64,000 nt of DNA from Sphingomonas sp. OK281 (GCF_900115295.1 NZ_FOVZ01000001.1:62001-126000), one strand, 5' to 3'; shown: positions 51,467 to 62,464, counted from the stretch's first letter. A program made the numbers and translations. Notes: generated by a model from the letters alone, not told the origin.

Positions 51467-52834
51467 TCAGCCAACGCTAGCCGAAAACCCGTCCGCGGCG
51501 CCGCGCAATACGCCAAGCTGCTCGTCCACCTCGCCGAACGCATGGCCGAGACGGTCGATCTCGGTCGCCACCGCCTCGGTATCCGCGCGGATCGTCGCGA
51601 TCGTGAACGACATCGCATCCGCGGCCAGCGCGGTCTCGTCGACCGCGGCGGTGATCGCCGTCACGGTGTGCGCCTGTGCCTCCATCGCGTGGCGGATGCG
51701 GTCGGCGCTGTCCTTGACCTCGCTGACGGTCGCCTTGATCCCCGCGTTCGTCGCCACGGTCGCCGCAGTCGCCGCCTGGATCGCCGCGATCTTCGCGGCG
51801 ATGTCGTCGGTCGCCCGCGCGGTCTGGCTGGCGAGCGATTTCACCTCCTGCGCCACCACCGCGAAGCCGCGTCCGGCATCGCCCGCGCGTGCCGCCTCGA
51901 TCGTCGCGTTCAGCGCGAGCAAATTGGTCTGCCCGGCGATGCTGCGGATCAGCCCCAGGATCGATTCGATCGATTTCGCATGCTCGCTGAGCGCTTCCGA
52001 CATGCCGACCGCCTCGCCGGTCTGCGCACAGGCGCGATCGGCGATCCCGGCCGCCACCTCGACTTCGCTGCGCGCGGTCTCGATCGCGCGGATCAGGCCG
52101 GCGGAGGTGCGTGCCGCCTCGCGCATCGCCAGCGCGGACTGCTCCGCCGCCGCCGCGACCTCGCTCGCCTTGCCGAGGATCCCGCGAGTCGAGGCCGACG
52201 CGCCGGTCGCCTGGACATGGATGCGCGCGCCCAGCGCGGCGGTATGCTCGATCGATGCGGCGATGCTGCCACGAAAGTCCGAGGCCCGCGTTCGCCGCTC
52301 GGTCTGCGCCGCCGCCGCATCGGTCGCGCCGAGATGCGAGACCATGATGTCCGCCTCGATCAGGGCGATCCGCTGGACCACGTCGGCGACGATCCGCATC
52401 GTCGCCGCATCGGTACCGTACCGATCGACGATCAGGTTGAGCGTGGCGCTGTGCGCGAACGCCGCCGCCGACAGCAGGGCGGGCAACGGTATACCCGATC
52501 GCCGCGACTCGTCGGCATACGCGATCGCCATCGCTTCCCACGTCGGATCGTACGGCGACAGATACCGCATCCGCGCATAGGTCGCGTTCTGGGCGATCCG
52601 CCGCTCGAGCCGCTCCGGCGTGATCTGCGAGGCGATGTGGCGCACCGCGTCGAGCGACAGGTAATGCCGCCAGAACATCTCGCCGATCCGGCGATGATCG
52701 TCCTCGTCGAGCAGCGCGCTCAGCGTGGTGCAGGCCGGCCCGATCAGCCCGTCCCAGTCATAGTCGCGGACGCGGTCGCGCAGTGAACGGCCCGATCGCG
52801 CGGGCAGGGCCGCGACGCTATTCATACTCGTCAT
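51467..52834 (-). CDS. Soluble methyl-accepting chemotaxis protein with globin-like sensor, copy 1
   Basis: 455 aa, no membrane helix. Residues 1-170 resemble the helical globin-coupled sensor domain ([19 protein letters not shown] ... [17 protein letters not shown]), but the usual proximal-histidine segment reads [15 protein letters not shown], so haem ligation is doubtful. The rest is a receptor signalling domain with the hairpin tip [20 protein letters not shown], which contacts CheA and CheW. The adjacent 52846-54204 gene is a paralogue on the same strand with an 11-bp gap. No che genes are in the window. A role in chemotaxis or other signalling is possible. Confidence 0.88.
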   Translation of the reverse strand: MTSMNSVAALPARSGRSLRDRVRDYDWDGLIGPACTTLSALLDEDDHRRIGEMFWRHYLSLDAVRHIASQITPERLERRIAQNATYARMRYLSPYDPTWEAMAIAYADESRRSGIPLPALLSAAAFAHSATLNLIVDRYGTDAATMRIVADVVQRIALIEADIMVSHLGATDAAAAQTERRTRASDFRGSIAASIEHTAALGARIHVQATGASASTRGILGKASEVAAAAEQSALAMREAARTSAGLIRAIETARSEVEVAAGIADRACAQTGEAVGMSEALSEHAKSIESILGLIRSIAGQTNLLALNATIEAARAGDAGRGFAVVAQEVKSLASQTARATDDIAAKIAAIQAATAATVATNAGIKATVSEVKDSADRIRHAMEAQAHTVTAITAAVDETALAADAMSFTIATIRADTEAVATEIDRLGHAFGEVDEQLGVLRGAADGFSASVG

Positions 52835-52845
52835 CTCGCGATCGC

Positions 52846-54204
52846 TTATGCGGCGACTTTGGCGACGAAGTCGCCGGCGCTGGTCTTCAGATTGCCGAGC
52901 CGGGTGTCGAGCACGTCGAACCCGCGCCCGACGCCGTCGATCTCGGTCGCGACCGTCTCGGTATCCTCGCGGATCGCGGCGATCGTGTTGGACATCGAAT
53001 CCGCCGCCAGCGCGGTCTCGTCGACCGCCGCGGTGATCGCGGTGACGGTCTGCGCCTGCGCCTCCATCGCATAGCGGATGCGGTCGGCGCTTTCCTGCAC
53101 CTCGGCCACGGTCGACTTGATCGAGGCGTTGGTATCGACGGTCGAGCGCGTCGCCGACTGGATCGCGGCGATCTTCGCGGCGATGTCGTCGGTCGCGCGC
53201 GCGGTCTGGTTGGCGAGGCTCTTCACTTCCTGCGCCACCACCGCGAACCCGCGCCCGGCATCGCCGGCGCGTGCCGCCTCGATCGTCGCGTTCAGCGCCA
53301 GCAGGTTGGTCTGTCCCGCAATATCGCGGATCAGGCCGAGGATCGATTCGATCGACTTGGCATGATCGCTGAGCGTCTCCGACATGCCGACCGCCTGGCC
53401 AGCCTGCACCGACGCGCGATTGGCGATCTCGGCCGCGGCTTCCACCTCGGTCCGCGCATCCTCGATCGCCCGGATCAGCCCGGCGGCGGTCTGCGCCGCT
53501 TCGCGCATCGCCACCGCGGACTGTTCGGCGGCCGCCGCGACTTCGCTCGCCTTGCCCAGCACCGCCCGCGTCGACGCCGAGCTGCGCATCGCCTGTTCGC
53601 GGAGCATGTGCCCCTCGTCGGTCGCGGTCTCGACCATCGCGGCGATCCCGTCGCGGAACTCCGCCGCCAGCGTATCGCGCGCGACCCGTGCGGAGTGCGT
53701 GCTGTACGCATTATAGATCGCCACGGTGATCTCGCCCTCCAGCGCGGACAGCCGCATCAGCGTATCGATATACACCGGCAACTTGGGATCGGACCGGTCC
53801 ACGCGGCGCATCAGCACCTCCAGCGCGGCACGGTCGCTGGCGCTGATCATCGACAGCAGCGCCATCGGGGATACGTCGGCGACATAGGCCGACGCGACCG
53901 AACGCTCGATCGATTCGACCCACGCCCGACCGCTCGTGTCGAGGAAGCGGTTGCGCAGGAAGGTGCAGCCGACCTCGATCATCTGCTCGGTCTCGTGCGG
54001 CGCCCAGATCCGCTCGTCGGAGAAACAGCGCAGCCATTGTTCCCAGAAGGCCTTGGATACATGCGTGATCTCGGGCGCGAGCGCCGCCCAGACTTCGCGA
54101 CTTGCACCGCCCAGCGATCCATCGAAGTCGAACACCCGCAGGCGTGCCATCAGGTCGATGGAGGCCGCGATCACGCCGGGCGCCGGCAGGTCGGTGGTGG
54201 TCAA
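52846..54204 (-). CDS. Soluble methyl-accepting chemotaxis protein, copy 2
   Basis: 452 aa, no membrane helix. The C-terminal half is nearly identical to that of copy 1 (same hairpin tip, and [19 protein letters not shown]), while the N-terminal sensor (residues 1-170) is much more divergent ([38 protein letters not shown]). This suggests tandem duplication followed by sensor divergence, or gene conversion of the signalling half. A globin-like helical fold is plausible, but no clear haem ligand was found. It is upstream of copy 1 and probably in the same operon. It is divergent from sdhC. Confidence 0.88.
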   Translation of the reverse strand: MTTTDLPAPGVIAASIDLMARLRVFDFDGSLGGASREVWAALAPEITHVSKAFWEQWLRCFSDERIWAPHETEQMIEVGCTFLRNRFLDTSGRAWVESIERSVASAYVADVSPMALLSMISASDRAALEVLMRRVDRSDPKLPVYIDTLMRLSALEGEITVAIYNAYSTHSARVARDTLAAEFRDGIAAMVETATDEGHMLREQAMRSSASTRAVLGKASEVAAAAEQSAVAMREAAQTAAGLIRAIEDARTEVEAAAEIANRASVQAGQAVGMSETLSDHAKSIESILGLIRDIAGQTNLLALNATIEAARAGDAGRGFAVVAQEVKSLANQTARATDDIAAKIAAIQSATRSTVDTNASIKSTVAEVQESADRIRYAMEAQAQTVTAITAAVDETALAADSMSNTIAAIREDTETVATEIDGVGRGFDVLDTRLGNLKTSAGDFVAKVAA

Positions 54205-54455
54205 GACGATGAACTCCGGATCGAAGGTGCCGGACAGCGCTACACGGCATATCTTAAGGGCGGGTTAGGGATCGGCTACGCGGTGCCCACCATCATGAAT
54301 CATTTGGCAACCGTACTGGCCCGCGGTGTCATGGGTTATCGGACCGCCCCCAATGGGTTGCATCGCAGCACGCGGTGGCTAATAGGTCGCCCGATCTATA
54401 TATTCTGGACCAAGCTGTTCTTGGTTCGTCATCTTCTGGTTCGAGGACTCCGCCC

Positions 54456-54866
54456 TTGGCATCGCGCAACCCGGCACGCCCGCTATCTCCCCATCTGCAG
54501 GTCTATAAATGGGGCCCGCACATGCTGGTCTCGATCCTGCACCGCGTGACCGGCAGCGGGATGGCGACCGTCGGCAGCATCCTGCTCGTCTGGTGGCTCG
54601 CCGCGATCGCGTCGGGCGATCAGGCCTATGCGACCTTCGTCGACGTGTTCACCACCGACACCGGCCGGCTCAACATCCTCGGCTATATCGTCGCGGTCGG
54701 GCTGACGCTGTCGCTGTTCCAGCACATGATGACCGGCATCCGCCACTTCGTGCTCGACACCGGCGCGGGCTACGAACTGAAGCGGAACAAGATGGGCGCG
54801 ATCGCGACGATGGTCGCTTCGGTCGCGCTGACGGTCGTGTTCTGGCTCTACATGGGGATCAAGTGA
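54456..54866 (+). CDS. sdhC: Succinate dehydrogenase cytochrome b556 subunit
   Basis: 136 aa, starting at TTG 54456 with GAGGA eight bases upstream. An ATG at 54375 in the same frame would add 27 residues but lacks a ribosome binding site. RPLSPHLQVYKWGPHMLVSI and HRVTGSG are the family start, including the S and R of the quinone site. Three membrane helices follow, and the haem histidine is probably in the HMMTGIRHFVLD segment. It anchors SdhAB and passes electrons to ubiquinone. The stop overlaps the sdhD ATG (TGATG). Confidence 0.94.
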   Translation: MASRNPARPLSPHLQVYKWGPHMLVSILHRVTGSGMATVGSILLVWWLAAIASGDQAYATFVDVFTTDTGRLNILGYIVAVGLTLSLFQHMMTGIRHFVLDTGAGYELKRNKMGAIATMVASVALTVVFWLYMGIK

Positions 54867-55252
54867 TGGGTTCGGGTACGGCAATCGGTCGCGTCCGCGG
54901 CCTAGGCAGCGCGAAACACGGCGCGCATCACTGGTGGCAGCAGCGCCTGACGGCGGGCGCGAACCTGTTCCTCATGCTCTGGCTAATGATCTCGGTCGCG
55001 CGGATGCCCGGCTATGATTACGCCGCAGTCCATCTGTGGCTGCAATCGGCGTGGGTCGCGGTGCCGATGGCGCTGCTGATCCTGTCGGTCTTCTATCACT
55101 TCCGTCTCGGTCTGCAGGTCGTGATCGAGGATTACATGCACGACGAAAGCCGTGTCGTGACGATGATCCTCCTCAACCTGTTCACCTTCACGCTGGGCGG
55201 CATCGCCCTGTTCGCGATCCTGAAGGTCGCCTTCTCCGGAGCTCCCGCGTAA
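54866..55252 (+). CDS. sdhD: Succinate dehydrogenase membrane anchor subunit
   Basis: 128 aa with three membrane helices. The start [20 protein letters not shown] is typical of alphaproteobacterial Sdh[21 protein letters not shown] contains the haem-ligand histidine and the conserved D-Y of the quinone pocket. The ATG overlaps the sdhC stop, and its TAA overlaps the sdhA ATG (TAATG). It completes the cytochrome b part of complex II in the inner membrane. Confidence 0.94.
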   Translation: MGSGTAIGRVRGLGSAKHGAHHWWQQRLTAGANLFLMLWLMISVARMPGYDYAAVHLWLQSAWVAVPMALLILSVFYHFRLGLQVVIEDYMHDESRVVTMILLNLFTFTLGGIALFAILKVAFSGAPA

Positions 55253-57054
55253 TGTCAGCTGCCTACAAGATCATCGATCATACCTATGATGCGGTCGTCG
55301 TCGGTGCCGGCGGCTCCGGCCTGCGCGCGACGATGGGCATCGCCGAGAGCGGCCTGAAGACCGCGTGCATCACCAAGGTCTTCCCGACCCGGTCGCATAC
55401 CGTTGCAGCACAGGGTGGCATCGCCGCGTCGCTCGGCAACAACTCGCCGGATCACTGGACCTGGCACATGTTCGACACCGTCAAGGGTTCCGACTGGCTC
55501 GGCGACCAGGACGCGATCGAGTATCTGTGCCGCGAAGCCCCGCAGGCGGTCTACGAGCTCGAACATGCCGGCATGCCGTTCAGCCGTAATGAGAACGGCA
55601 CGATCTATCAGCGTCCGTTCGGCGGCCACATGCAGAACATGGGTGAGGGGCCTCCGGTCCAGCGCACCGCCGCCGCCGCCGATCGTACCGGCCACGCGAT
55701 GCTTCACGCGCTGTATCAGCAGAGCCTGAAGTACAACACGGACTTCTTCGTCGAGTATTTCGCGCTCGACCTGATCATGGAAAACGGCGTCTGCCGCGGC
55801 GTCATCGCGCTGTGCATGGAAGATGGGTCGATCCACCGCTTCCGCAGCCACCAGACCGTGCTCGCCACTGGCGGGTACGGCCGCGTTTATTTCTCGGCGA
55901 CCTCGGCGCATACCTGCACTGGCGACGGCAATGCGATGGTGCTCCGCGCCGGCCTGCCGTTGCAGGACATGGAGTTCGTCCAGTTCCACCCGACCGGCAT
56001 CTACGGCGCGGGCGTTCTCATCACCGAGGGCGCACGCGGTGAGGGCGGTTACCTGACCAACTCCGAGGGCGAGCGCTTCATGGAGCGCTATGCTCCGTCG
56101 GCGAAGGACCTCGCCTCGCGCGACGTCGTCAGCCGCTCGATGGCGCTCGAAATGCGCGAAGGCCGCGGCGTCGGCAAGAACGGCGACCACATCTTCCTGC
56201 ATCTCGATCACATTGATCCGAAGGTGCTTGCCGAGCGCCTGCCGGGCATCACCGAGACTGGGAAAGTCTTCGCGGGCGTCGATCTCACGCGCCAGCCACT
56301 GCCGGTCACGCCGACCGTGCACTATAACATGGGCGGCATCCCGACCAACTTCCACGGCGAGGTCGTCAACCTCGTCGACGGCAACCCCGACGCGGTCGTC
56401 CCCGGCCTGTTCGCGGTCGGCGAAGCGGCCTGCGTCTCGGTCCACGGCGCCAACCGCCTCGGGTCTAACAGCCTGATCGATCTCGTGGTGTTCGGCCGCG
56501 CGACCGGCCTGCGGATCAAGGACACGCTGAAGCCCGGTACGGCGCACGCTCCGCTGCCAAAGGGTTCGGAAGACCTCGCGCTGACGCGTCTCGACCACTT
56601 CCGCAATGCAAGCGGCGGGTCGCCGACCGCGCAGATCCGTCTCGACATGCAGCAGACCATGCAGAAGCATTGCGCGGTGTTCCGCGACACCGAACTGCTC
56701 AACCAGGGCGTCGAGAAGATGGCCGGGATCTACAGCCGGATGACCGACGTCGCGGTGAAGGATCGCAGCATGATCTGGAACACCGATCTGGTCGAGACGA
56801 TGGAGCTCGACAATCTGATCGGCCAAGCGGTGGTGACGATGAACTCGGCGGCCAACCGCACCGAGTCGCGCGGCGCGCACATGCACGAGGATTTCCCCGA
56901 GCGCGACGACGCGAACTGGATGAAGCACACCATCACCACCTTCAACGGCTGGGGCGGCAAGGGCGGCGAGACCAAGATCGATTTCCGCCCGGTCCACGAC
57001 TACACGCTCACCGACGACATCGACTACATCAAGCCCAAGAAGCGGGTATACTAA
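55252..57054 (+). CDS. sdhA: Succinate dehydrogenase flavoprotein subunit
   Basis: 600 aa. The FAD-binding Rossmann motif is [14 protein letters not shown]. Covalent FAD attachment is expected at the histidine in [28 protein letters not shown] and [14 protein letters not shown] hold the succinate-binding and proton-relay residues. The C-terminal helical domain ([25 protein letters not shown]) is standard. It oxidises succinate to fumarate on the cytoplasmic face of complex II. The start overlaps sdhD, and the stop (TAA, 57052-57054) overlaps the next small gene. sdhB is not adjacent but 1.7 kb downstream. Confidence 0.97.
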   Translation: MSAAYKIIDHTYDAVVVGAGGSGLRATMGIAESGLKTACITKVFPTRSHTVAAQGGIAASLGNNSPDHWTWHMFDTVKGSDWLGDQDAIEYLCREAPQAVYELEHAGMPFSRNENGTIYQRPFGGHMQNMGEGPPVQRTAAAADRTGHAMLHALYQQSLKYNTDFFVEYFALDLIMENGVCRGVIALCMEDGSIHRFRSHQTVLATGGYGRVYFSATSAHTCTGDGNAMVLRAGLPLQDMEFVQFHPTGIYGAGVLITEGARGEGGYLTNSEGERFMERYAPSAKDLASRDVVSRSMALEMREGRGVGKNGDHIFLHLDHIDPKVLAERLPGITETGKVFAGVDLTRQPLPVTPTVHYNMGGIPTNFHGEVVNLVDGNPDAVVPGLFAVGEAACVSVHGANRLGSNSLIDLVVFGRATGLRIKDTLKPGTAHAPLPKGSEDLALTRLDHFRNASGGSPTAQIRLDMQQTMQKHCAVFRDTELLNQGVEKMAGIYSRMTDVAVKDRSMIWNTDLVETMELDNLIGQAVVTMNSAANRTESRGAHMHEDFPERDDANWMKHTITTFNGWGGKGGETKIDFRPVHDYTLTDDIDYIKPKKRVY

Positions 57055-57326
57055 TGACCTGGGCCATCATCGCGATCGGGTTCCTGGTGCCCGTCGCGGT
57101 GGGGCTCCTGACGCGCTTCCAACCGATGATCGCCGGCTTTCTCTGGCCGGCGGTCGTCGCGCTACTGACCGCAATCTACGTCTTCGCCATCGAACCCCGC
57201 GGTATCGGCGAAGAACCTCAGAAGATAGCGATCACCTTCTATGCGCTGTTCTCGCTAGTAGGCGGCGTCCCCGGCGGCCTCGTAGGCTGGATCCTCCAGT
57301 ACAAGCGGACAAGCCGAGAAGCCTAA
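57054..57326 (+). CDS. Small hypothetical membrane protein following sdhA
   Basis: 90 aa. Three hydrophobic helices are predicted by eye ([58 protein letters not shown]). The C-terminus is basic (QYKRTSREA). The ATG overlaps the sdhA stop, so it is translationally coupled with sdhCDA. I recognise no family. An assembly or accessory role for complex II is conceivable from position but there is no sequence support for it. Confidence 0.75.
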   Translation: MTWAIIAIGFLVPVAVGLLTRFQPMIAGFLWPAVVALLTAIYVFAIEPRGIGEEPQKIAITFYALFSLVGGVPGGLVGWILQYKRTSREA

Positions 57327-57375
57327 CGCCTCCCCAAACCGGCAAGCCACCAGAACGCACCATCAACCCCACGAC

Positions 57376-57487
57376 GCCCCCCTCCCTGAAAGGGAGGGGC
57401 CGGGGGTGGGTCGGCCCCCTCGAGCCACCACGACAACGTCGAGCAGAACCCGACCCACCCCCAAACCCTCCCTTCCAGGGGGGGGGC
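57376..57487. repeat. Palindromic repeat family C, copy 3
   Basis: Arms CCCCCCTCCCTGAAAGGGAG... and ...CCCTCCCTTCCAGGGGGGGG around a loop of about 45 nt. It lies between the small membrane protein and the convergent mazEF remnant. Confidence 0.88.
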
Positions 57488-57517
57488 GAAGAAAGCGCCG
57501 CGATCCCAACCGCCGCG

Positions 57518-57889
57518 TCAGACCGCAAACATCTCCCCCAAAACATCCAGCACCTCGCGAAGCGTCCGCGCATCGATCCGCCCCATCCGCTTGATCAACC
57601 GCCCCCGGTCGATCGTCCGCATCTGATCCGGAAGTACCAGCCCGCTCGTACCCTTGAATGTCACCACGACCCTAAACGGCGCCGGATGGCTCCCCGTCGT
57701 CAACGGCGCGACGATCGCGGTCCGCAGGTGATCGTTCATCTCGTCCGGTGAAACGACCAGGCAAGGTCGCGTCTTCTGAGTCTCGCTCCCGACCGTAGGA
57801 TCGAGCGCGGTCACGCCGATCGCCCCCAGGATCGACCGTGGTACGATCATCCCCGTCGAATTGCCCATCTTCCGTAACGACGTCCGCAT
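57518..57889 (-). CDS. In-frame MazE-MazF (antitoxin-toxin) fusion remnant
   Basis: 123 aa. Residues 1-27 (RTSLRKMGNSTGMIVPRSIL and IGVT) are the start of a MazE/AbrB-type antitoxin DNA-binding domain. From residue 28 the sequence is a MazF/PemK ribonuclease missing only its first strand (LDPTVGSETQKTRPCLVVSP, then VAPLTTGSHPAPFRVVV and LPDQMRTIDRGRLIKRMGR). MazF normally begins about ten residues earlier with R-G-D/E-V-W. A deletion seems to have joined the two genes in frame, removing the toxin-binding tail of the antitoxin. Toxin activity is uncertain because the N-terminal strand forms part of the fold. It is opposite in strand to its neighbours. Confidence 0.75.
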   Translation of the reverse strand: MRTSLRKMGNSTGMIVPRSILGAIGVTALDPTVGSETQKTRPCLVVSPDEMNDHLRTAIVAPLTTGSHPAPFRVVVTFKGTSGLVLPDQMRTIDRGRLIKRMGRIDARTLREVLDVLGEMFAV

Positions 57890-58017
57890 CGTACATCCTC
57901 TTCGCCACACCGATACCACCGATGATCTGTGCCAACAATGTTACCACGAAACTGCGAATATGCTGATGTGCGGTAACCCAACCGGAACCCTCCGCCCCCG
58001 CAAAAGTTTGCCGCGGC

Positions 58018-58599
58018 ATGACCGACACATCCCCCGCTTCGAACGCCCGCAACTACCCGCTGCTGGCCGCCCCCCACATCCACCTCCACGGCCCCGTCGA
58101 CGACGCGATGTACGACAATTTCAAGTCGCAACTCGCCGCCGCCCCCACCGAAGGCCCGCTGGTCGTCTCGATCACCACGCTCGGCGGCGACCCGGAAGTC
58201 GCGCGCGCGATGGGCGATAACATCCGCCTCCTCCGCGAATATACCGGCCGCGAGACGCTCTTCCTGGGCAAGGTCGCGGTCTATTCCGCCGGCGCGACCT
58301 TCATGTCCGCCTTCCCGGTCGACAGCCGCTTCCTCACCCGCAACAGCCGCATCATGATCCACGAGCGCCAGATGCAGAGCACGATCGAGCTCAACGGCCC
58401 GCTCAACACGCTCTCCTACACGCTCAAGGCGAAGCTTCACGAGATCGAGGATTCGATCAACATCCAGGAGGAAGGCTTCCGCGCGATCGTCGAGGGCTCG
58501 AAGGTGTCGCTCGAGGAGTTGAAGAAGAAGGCCCCCTCCAACTGGTATATCGAAGCCGAGGAAGCCCGCGACCTGGGGCTCGTCCTCGACATCATCTGA
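58018..58599 (+). CDS. ClpP-like serine protease-family protein
   Basis: 193 aa. The fold resembles ClpP/crotonase proteins: [15 protein letters not shown] near the start, [20 protein letters not shown] (ClpP I-N-S-P-G-G equivalent), [14 protein letters not shown] (serine-containing oxyanion helix, ClpP A-S-M-G equivalent), and [10 protein letters not shown] with the histidine. Sequence identity to housekeeping ClpP is low, so it is a divergent paralogue. The presence of S and H suggests activity. It lies between sdhCDA and sdhB on the same strand. Its substrate is unknown. Confidence 0.8.
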   Translation: MTDTSPASNARNYPLLAAPHIHLHGPVDDAMYDNFKSQLAAAPTEGPLVVSITTLGGDPEVARAMGDNIRLLREYTGRETLFLGKVAVYSAGATFMSAFPVDSRFLTRNSRIMIHERQMQSTIELNGPLNTLSYTLKAKLHEIEDSINIQEEGFRAIVEGSKVSLEELKKKAPSNWYIEAEEARDLGLVLDII

Positions 58600-58732
58600 C
58601 CCGGCACGCGCAGGTAACGCGACGGCGGGTGTGACGCATGTTGCACCCGCGAAGCTAAGGATTTGCGGGGAGGGCCCCTGTCATGTATCGGCTCTGACAA
58701 CCTATAATCACACCACGGACGGACCGCTCGCA

Positions 58733-59527
58733 ATGGCCGAATTCTCGCTCCCGAAAAACAGCGTCGTCAAGAAGGGCGTCAAGCACGCCTCGACCAGCCA
58801 GGGTTCGGGGGACAGCAAGCGTCTGAAATCGTTCAAGGTGTATCGCTACGATCCGGATTCTGGCGAGAACCCGCGCTACGATACGTTTGCGCTCGATCTC
58901 GACGATACCGGCCCGATGGTGCTCGACGCGCTGATCAAGATGAAGAGCGAGCAGGATTCCTCGCTCACCTTCCGCCGGTCTTGCCGCGAGGGCATTTGCG
59001 GCTCGTGCTCGATGAACATTAACGGCAAGAACGGCCTCGCCTGCACCACCGCGATCGAGGATTGCAAGGGCGAGGTCCAGATCACGCCGCTGCCGCACAT
59101 GGACGTGATCAAGGACCTCGTTCCCGACTTCACGCATTTCTACGCGCAATATTCGTCGATCAAGCCGTGGCTGCAGACCGTCACCCCGCCGCCCTCGGGC
59201 AAGGAACGCCTCCAGTCGCCGGAAGACCGTTCGAAGCTCGACGGCCTGTACGAGTGCATCCTGTGCGCCTGCTGCTCGACCTCGTGTCCGAGCTACTGGT
59301 GGAACGCCGACAAGTTCTTGGGGCCGGCGATCCTGTTGCAGGCCTATCGCTGGCTCGCCGACAGCCGCGACGAGATGACCGGCGAGCGCCTCGACGAACT
59401 CGAAGATCCGTTCCGCCTGTACCGCTGCCACACCATCATGAACTGCGCCAACGCGTGCCCCAAGGGGTTGAACCCCGCCAAGGCGATCGCCGAAATCAAG
59501 AAGATGGAAGCCGAACGGATCGTCTGA
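58733..59527 (+). CDS. sdhB: Succinate dehydrogenase iron-sulfur subunit
   Basis: 264 aa. The 2Fe-2S cluster is ligated by CREGICGSC and a later Cys in NGLACTT. The ferredoxin domain has [11 protein letters not shown] for one 4Fe-4S cluster and the [12 protein letters not shown] block, with a Cys in YRCHTIM, for the remaining centres. The ATG at 58733 is used; an upstream frame to 58631 shows no conservation. It carries electrons from SdhA to the membrane anchor. It sits about 1.7 kb after sdhA rather than directly behind it, with its own 133-bp upstream gap. Confidence 0.97.
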   Translation: MAEFSLPKNSVVKKGVKHASTSQGSGDSKRLKSFKVYRYDPDSGENPRYDTFALDLDDTGPMVLDALIKMKSEQDSSLTFRRSCREGICGSCSMNINGKNGLACTTAIEDCKGEVQITPLPHMDVIKDLVPDFTHFYAQYSSIKPWLQTVTPPPSGKERLQSPEDRSKLDGLYECILCACCSTSCPSYWWNADKFLGPAILLQAYRWLADSRDEMTGERLDELEDPFRLYRCHTIMNCANACPKGLNPAKAIAEIKKMEAERIV

Positions 59528-59593
59528 TCCCTTCGGTTGGGGGAGGGCCTACCTTTCCCGACTTTTGGGGGGGGGTAAGACCTGCCTTCCCCC

Positions 59594-59703
59594 CACCCCG
59601 TTCGTGCCGAGTAGAGATCGAGCGTAGTCGAGAGCTCGCATCGAGGTACATGTCCTTCGATACGCCATCTCGACAAGCTCGATGTCTACTCGGGACGAAC
59701 GGA
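59594..59703. repeat. Palindromic intergenic repeat, family D copy 2
   Basis: Left arm CCCCGTTCGTGCCGAGTAGA and right arm TCTACTCGGGACGAACGG, with inner segments GATCGAGCG and CGATACGCC. It ends just before the ATG of the thioesterase gene, whose upstream sequence is thus repeat-derived. Confidence 0.82.
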
Positions 59704-59707
59704 AATT

Positions 59708-60163
59708 ATGACGGACAAGCCCCATTTCGTCGAAGCCGAAGACCCGGCCAACCCAGGCTGGCGCAGCTGGTCGCTCTCTGACCCCACCCGCTTCAACACC
59801 CTGCTCGGCCCCATGCTCTACCGTGTCGACGGCCACACCGTCCGCGTTCGCATCACCCCCGAGCATCGCCACTCGAACCTCCAGAACAACGTCCACGGCG
59901 GCGCGCTCCTCGCATTCATCGACGTAGCCTTGTTCGCGGCCGCCAGAGGCTTCGGCCTGATCACCGCCGGCACCGCGGTCACGCTCGACCTCAACACCCA
60001 ATTCATCGGCGGCGGCCGCATCGGTGAGCCGATCGAGGCGCAGGTCGAGGTCCTCAAGGAAACCGGCCGCCTCTTGTTCCTCCGGGGCCTCGTGGTGCAA
60101 GGGGACGACGAAACCAAGATCGCCGCCTTCTCGGCCACGATCCGCAAGCCGACTGCCAGATAG
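59708..60163 (+). CDS. PaaI-family hotdog thioesterase
   Basis: 151 aa hotdog-fold protein. The conserved active-site region is SNLQNNVHGGALLAFIDVAL, with the H-G-G of the 4HBT/PaaI family and the following Asp. The later strand VTLDLNTQFIGGGRIGEPIEA is also typical. It hydrolyses an acyl-CoA ester; the chain is not predictable. The gene lies between sdhB and zapE, and a family D repeat precedes it. A ribosome binding site is not obvious; GGAAATT in the repeat arm is the nearest purine-rich stretch. Confidence 0.88.
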   Translation: MTDKPHFVEAEDPANPGWRSWSLSDPTRFNTLLGPMLYRVDGHTVRVRITPEHRHSNLQNNVHGGALLAFIDVALFAAARGFGLITAGTAVTLDLNTQFIGGGRIGEPIEAQVEVLKETGRLLFLRGLVVQGDDETKIAAFSATIRKPTAR

Positions 60164-60177
60164 CACCGGCATTTCTC

Positions 60178-60257
60178 TGTTCTCCCGCGCACGCGGAAGT
60201 CCAGGAGCCACACATACAACGCCTGGGGGCCTGGGCCCCCGCCTGCGCGGGGGAACG
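60178..60257. repeat. Palindromic repeat family B, copy 6
   Basis: Outer arms CTGTTCTCCCGCGCACGCGG and CCCCGCCTGCGCGGGGGAAC. The right arm ends three bases before the zapE ATG, and its GGGGG is the only Shine-Dalgarno-like purine run there. Confidence 0.85.
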
Positions 60258-60260
60258 GAA

Positions 60261-61352
60261 ATGACGGTACTCAAGGCCTACGAAGCACTCGTAGCTTCAG
60301 GCGAACTCCGCCCCGATCCCGAACAAGCCGCCGCCGCCGCGCGCCTCAACACCCTCGCCACTGAACTCGCCACCCCAAAATCCACCGGCTTCTTCGCCCG
60401 CTTCTCCAAGAAACCCGACCCCCGCGGCGTCTACCTCTGGGGCGGGGTCGGCCGCGGCAAGTCGATGCTGATGGACCTGTTCTTCGCCAACGCCCCCGTC
60501 GAGAAGAAGCGCCGCGTCCACTTCGGCGAGTTCATGCTCGAGGTCCACGCGCGCATCGCCGCCGAGCGCCGCAAGGAAGTCGGCGATCCGATCGTCCCCG
60601 TCGCCACCGCGATCGCCGACGAAACGCGCCTGCTCGCGTTCGACGAGATGATGGTCACCAACAGCCCCGACGCGATGATCCTGTCGCGGCTGGTGACGTC
60701 GCTGCTCGATTGCGGCGTGACCATCGTGACCACCTCGAACCGCCCGCCCGCCGATCTCTACAAGAACGGCCTCAACCGCGAGCATTTCCTGCCCTTCATC
60801 GCGACGATCGAGCAGCGCCTCGACGTGCTCCCGCTCAACGGCCCCGTCGACTATCGCCGCGACCGTCTCGGCAGCCAGGACACCTGGCTCGTTCCCAACG
60901 GCCCCGAGGCGACCGCGCAACTATCCGCCGCATTCTTCCGCCTCACCGACTTCTCGACCGACGACAGCGAGCACGTCCCGGCCGAAGACCTGATCGTCCA
61001 GGGCCGCACGCTCCGAGTGCCCAAGTCGCTCAAGGGCGTCGCGGTGTTCAGCTTCAAGAAGCTGTGCGGAGAAGCCCGCGGCGTGGCCGACTATCTCGCC
61101 ATCGCGCGGAAATTCCACACCGTCATCCTCGTCGGCATCCCCAAGCTCGGCCCCGAAAACCGCAACGAGGCCGCGCGGTTCGTGGCGCTGATCGACGCGC
61201 TGTACGAGCACAAGGTCAAGCTCCTCGCCGCCGCCGATGCGCAACCCGGCGACCTCTACGAAAGCGGCGACGGGCGCTTCGAATTCGACCGCACGATCAG
61301 CCGCCTCGAAGAGATGCGCTCCGAGGATTATCTCGCCGAGGGCCACCTCTAA
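60261..61352 (+). CDS. zapE: Cell division protein ZapE (AFG1-like ATPase)
   Basis: 363-aa P-loop ATPase. Walker A is YLWGGVGRGKSMLMDLFF, followed by HFGEFMLEVHARI; Walker B LLAFDEMMV; the sensor region VTTSNRPPADLYKNGLNRE; and HTVILVGIPKL, all diagnostic of ZapE/LACE1. ZapE associates with the FtsZ ring and, in mitochondria, AFG1 acts on respiratory complex subunits. The start ATG follows directly on a repeat arm. Its position between sdhB/thioesterase and mdh is common in sphingomonads. Confidence 0.95.
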   Translation: MTVLKAYEALVASGELRPDPEQAAAAARLNTLATELATPKSTGFFARFSKKPDPRGVYLWGGVGRGKSMLMDLFFANAPVEKKRRVHFGEFMLEVHARIAAERRKEVGDPIVPVATAIADETRLLAFDEMMVTNSPDAMILSRLVTSLLDCGVTIVTTSNRPPADLYKNGLNREHFLPFIATIEQRLDVLPLNGPVDYRRDRLGSQDTWLVPNGPEATAQLSAAFFRLTDFSTDDSEHVPAEDLIVQGRTLRVPKSLKGVAVFSFKKLCGEARGVADYLAIARKFHTVILVGIPKLGPENRNEAARFVALIDALYEHKVKLLAAADAQPGDLYESGDGRFEFDRTISRLEEMRSEDYLAEGHL

Positions 61353-61364
61353 GCTTATTGCACA

Positions 61365-61379
61365 TGCGAACCACTCGCA
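61365..61379. promoter_or_regulatory. Fur-box-like palindrome upstream of mdh
   Basis: TGCGAACCACTCGCA is a 5-5-5 dyad (TGCGA-N5-TCGCA) flanked by a wider TTATTGC/GCAATAA pair. It resembles alphaproteobacterial Fur-type operators of the form TGCGAATxATTCGCA. It lies 13 bp after zapE and about 100 bp before mdh. Iron control of mdh is plausible but only inferred. Confidence 0.35.
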
Positions 61380-61434
61380 ATAATAACCCGCTTTTGTCCT
61401 TTTAGCGGTTGCCGTAGCGGGATAATGCGCGTAA

Positions 61435-62442
<1,008 letters not shown>

Positions 62443-62464
62443 TTTGAGGTGAGGTAAGGATCGC

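Noticed and set aside
52783..54549. 588-codon open frame on the plus strand
   Set aside because: Antisense to the chemoreceptor copy 2 gene; residue composition is a GC-bias artefact.
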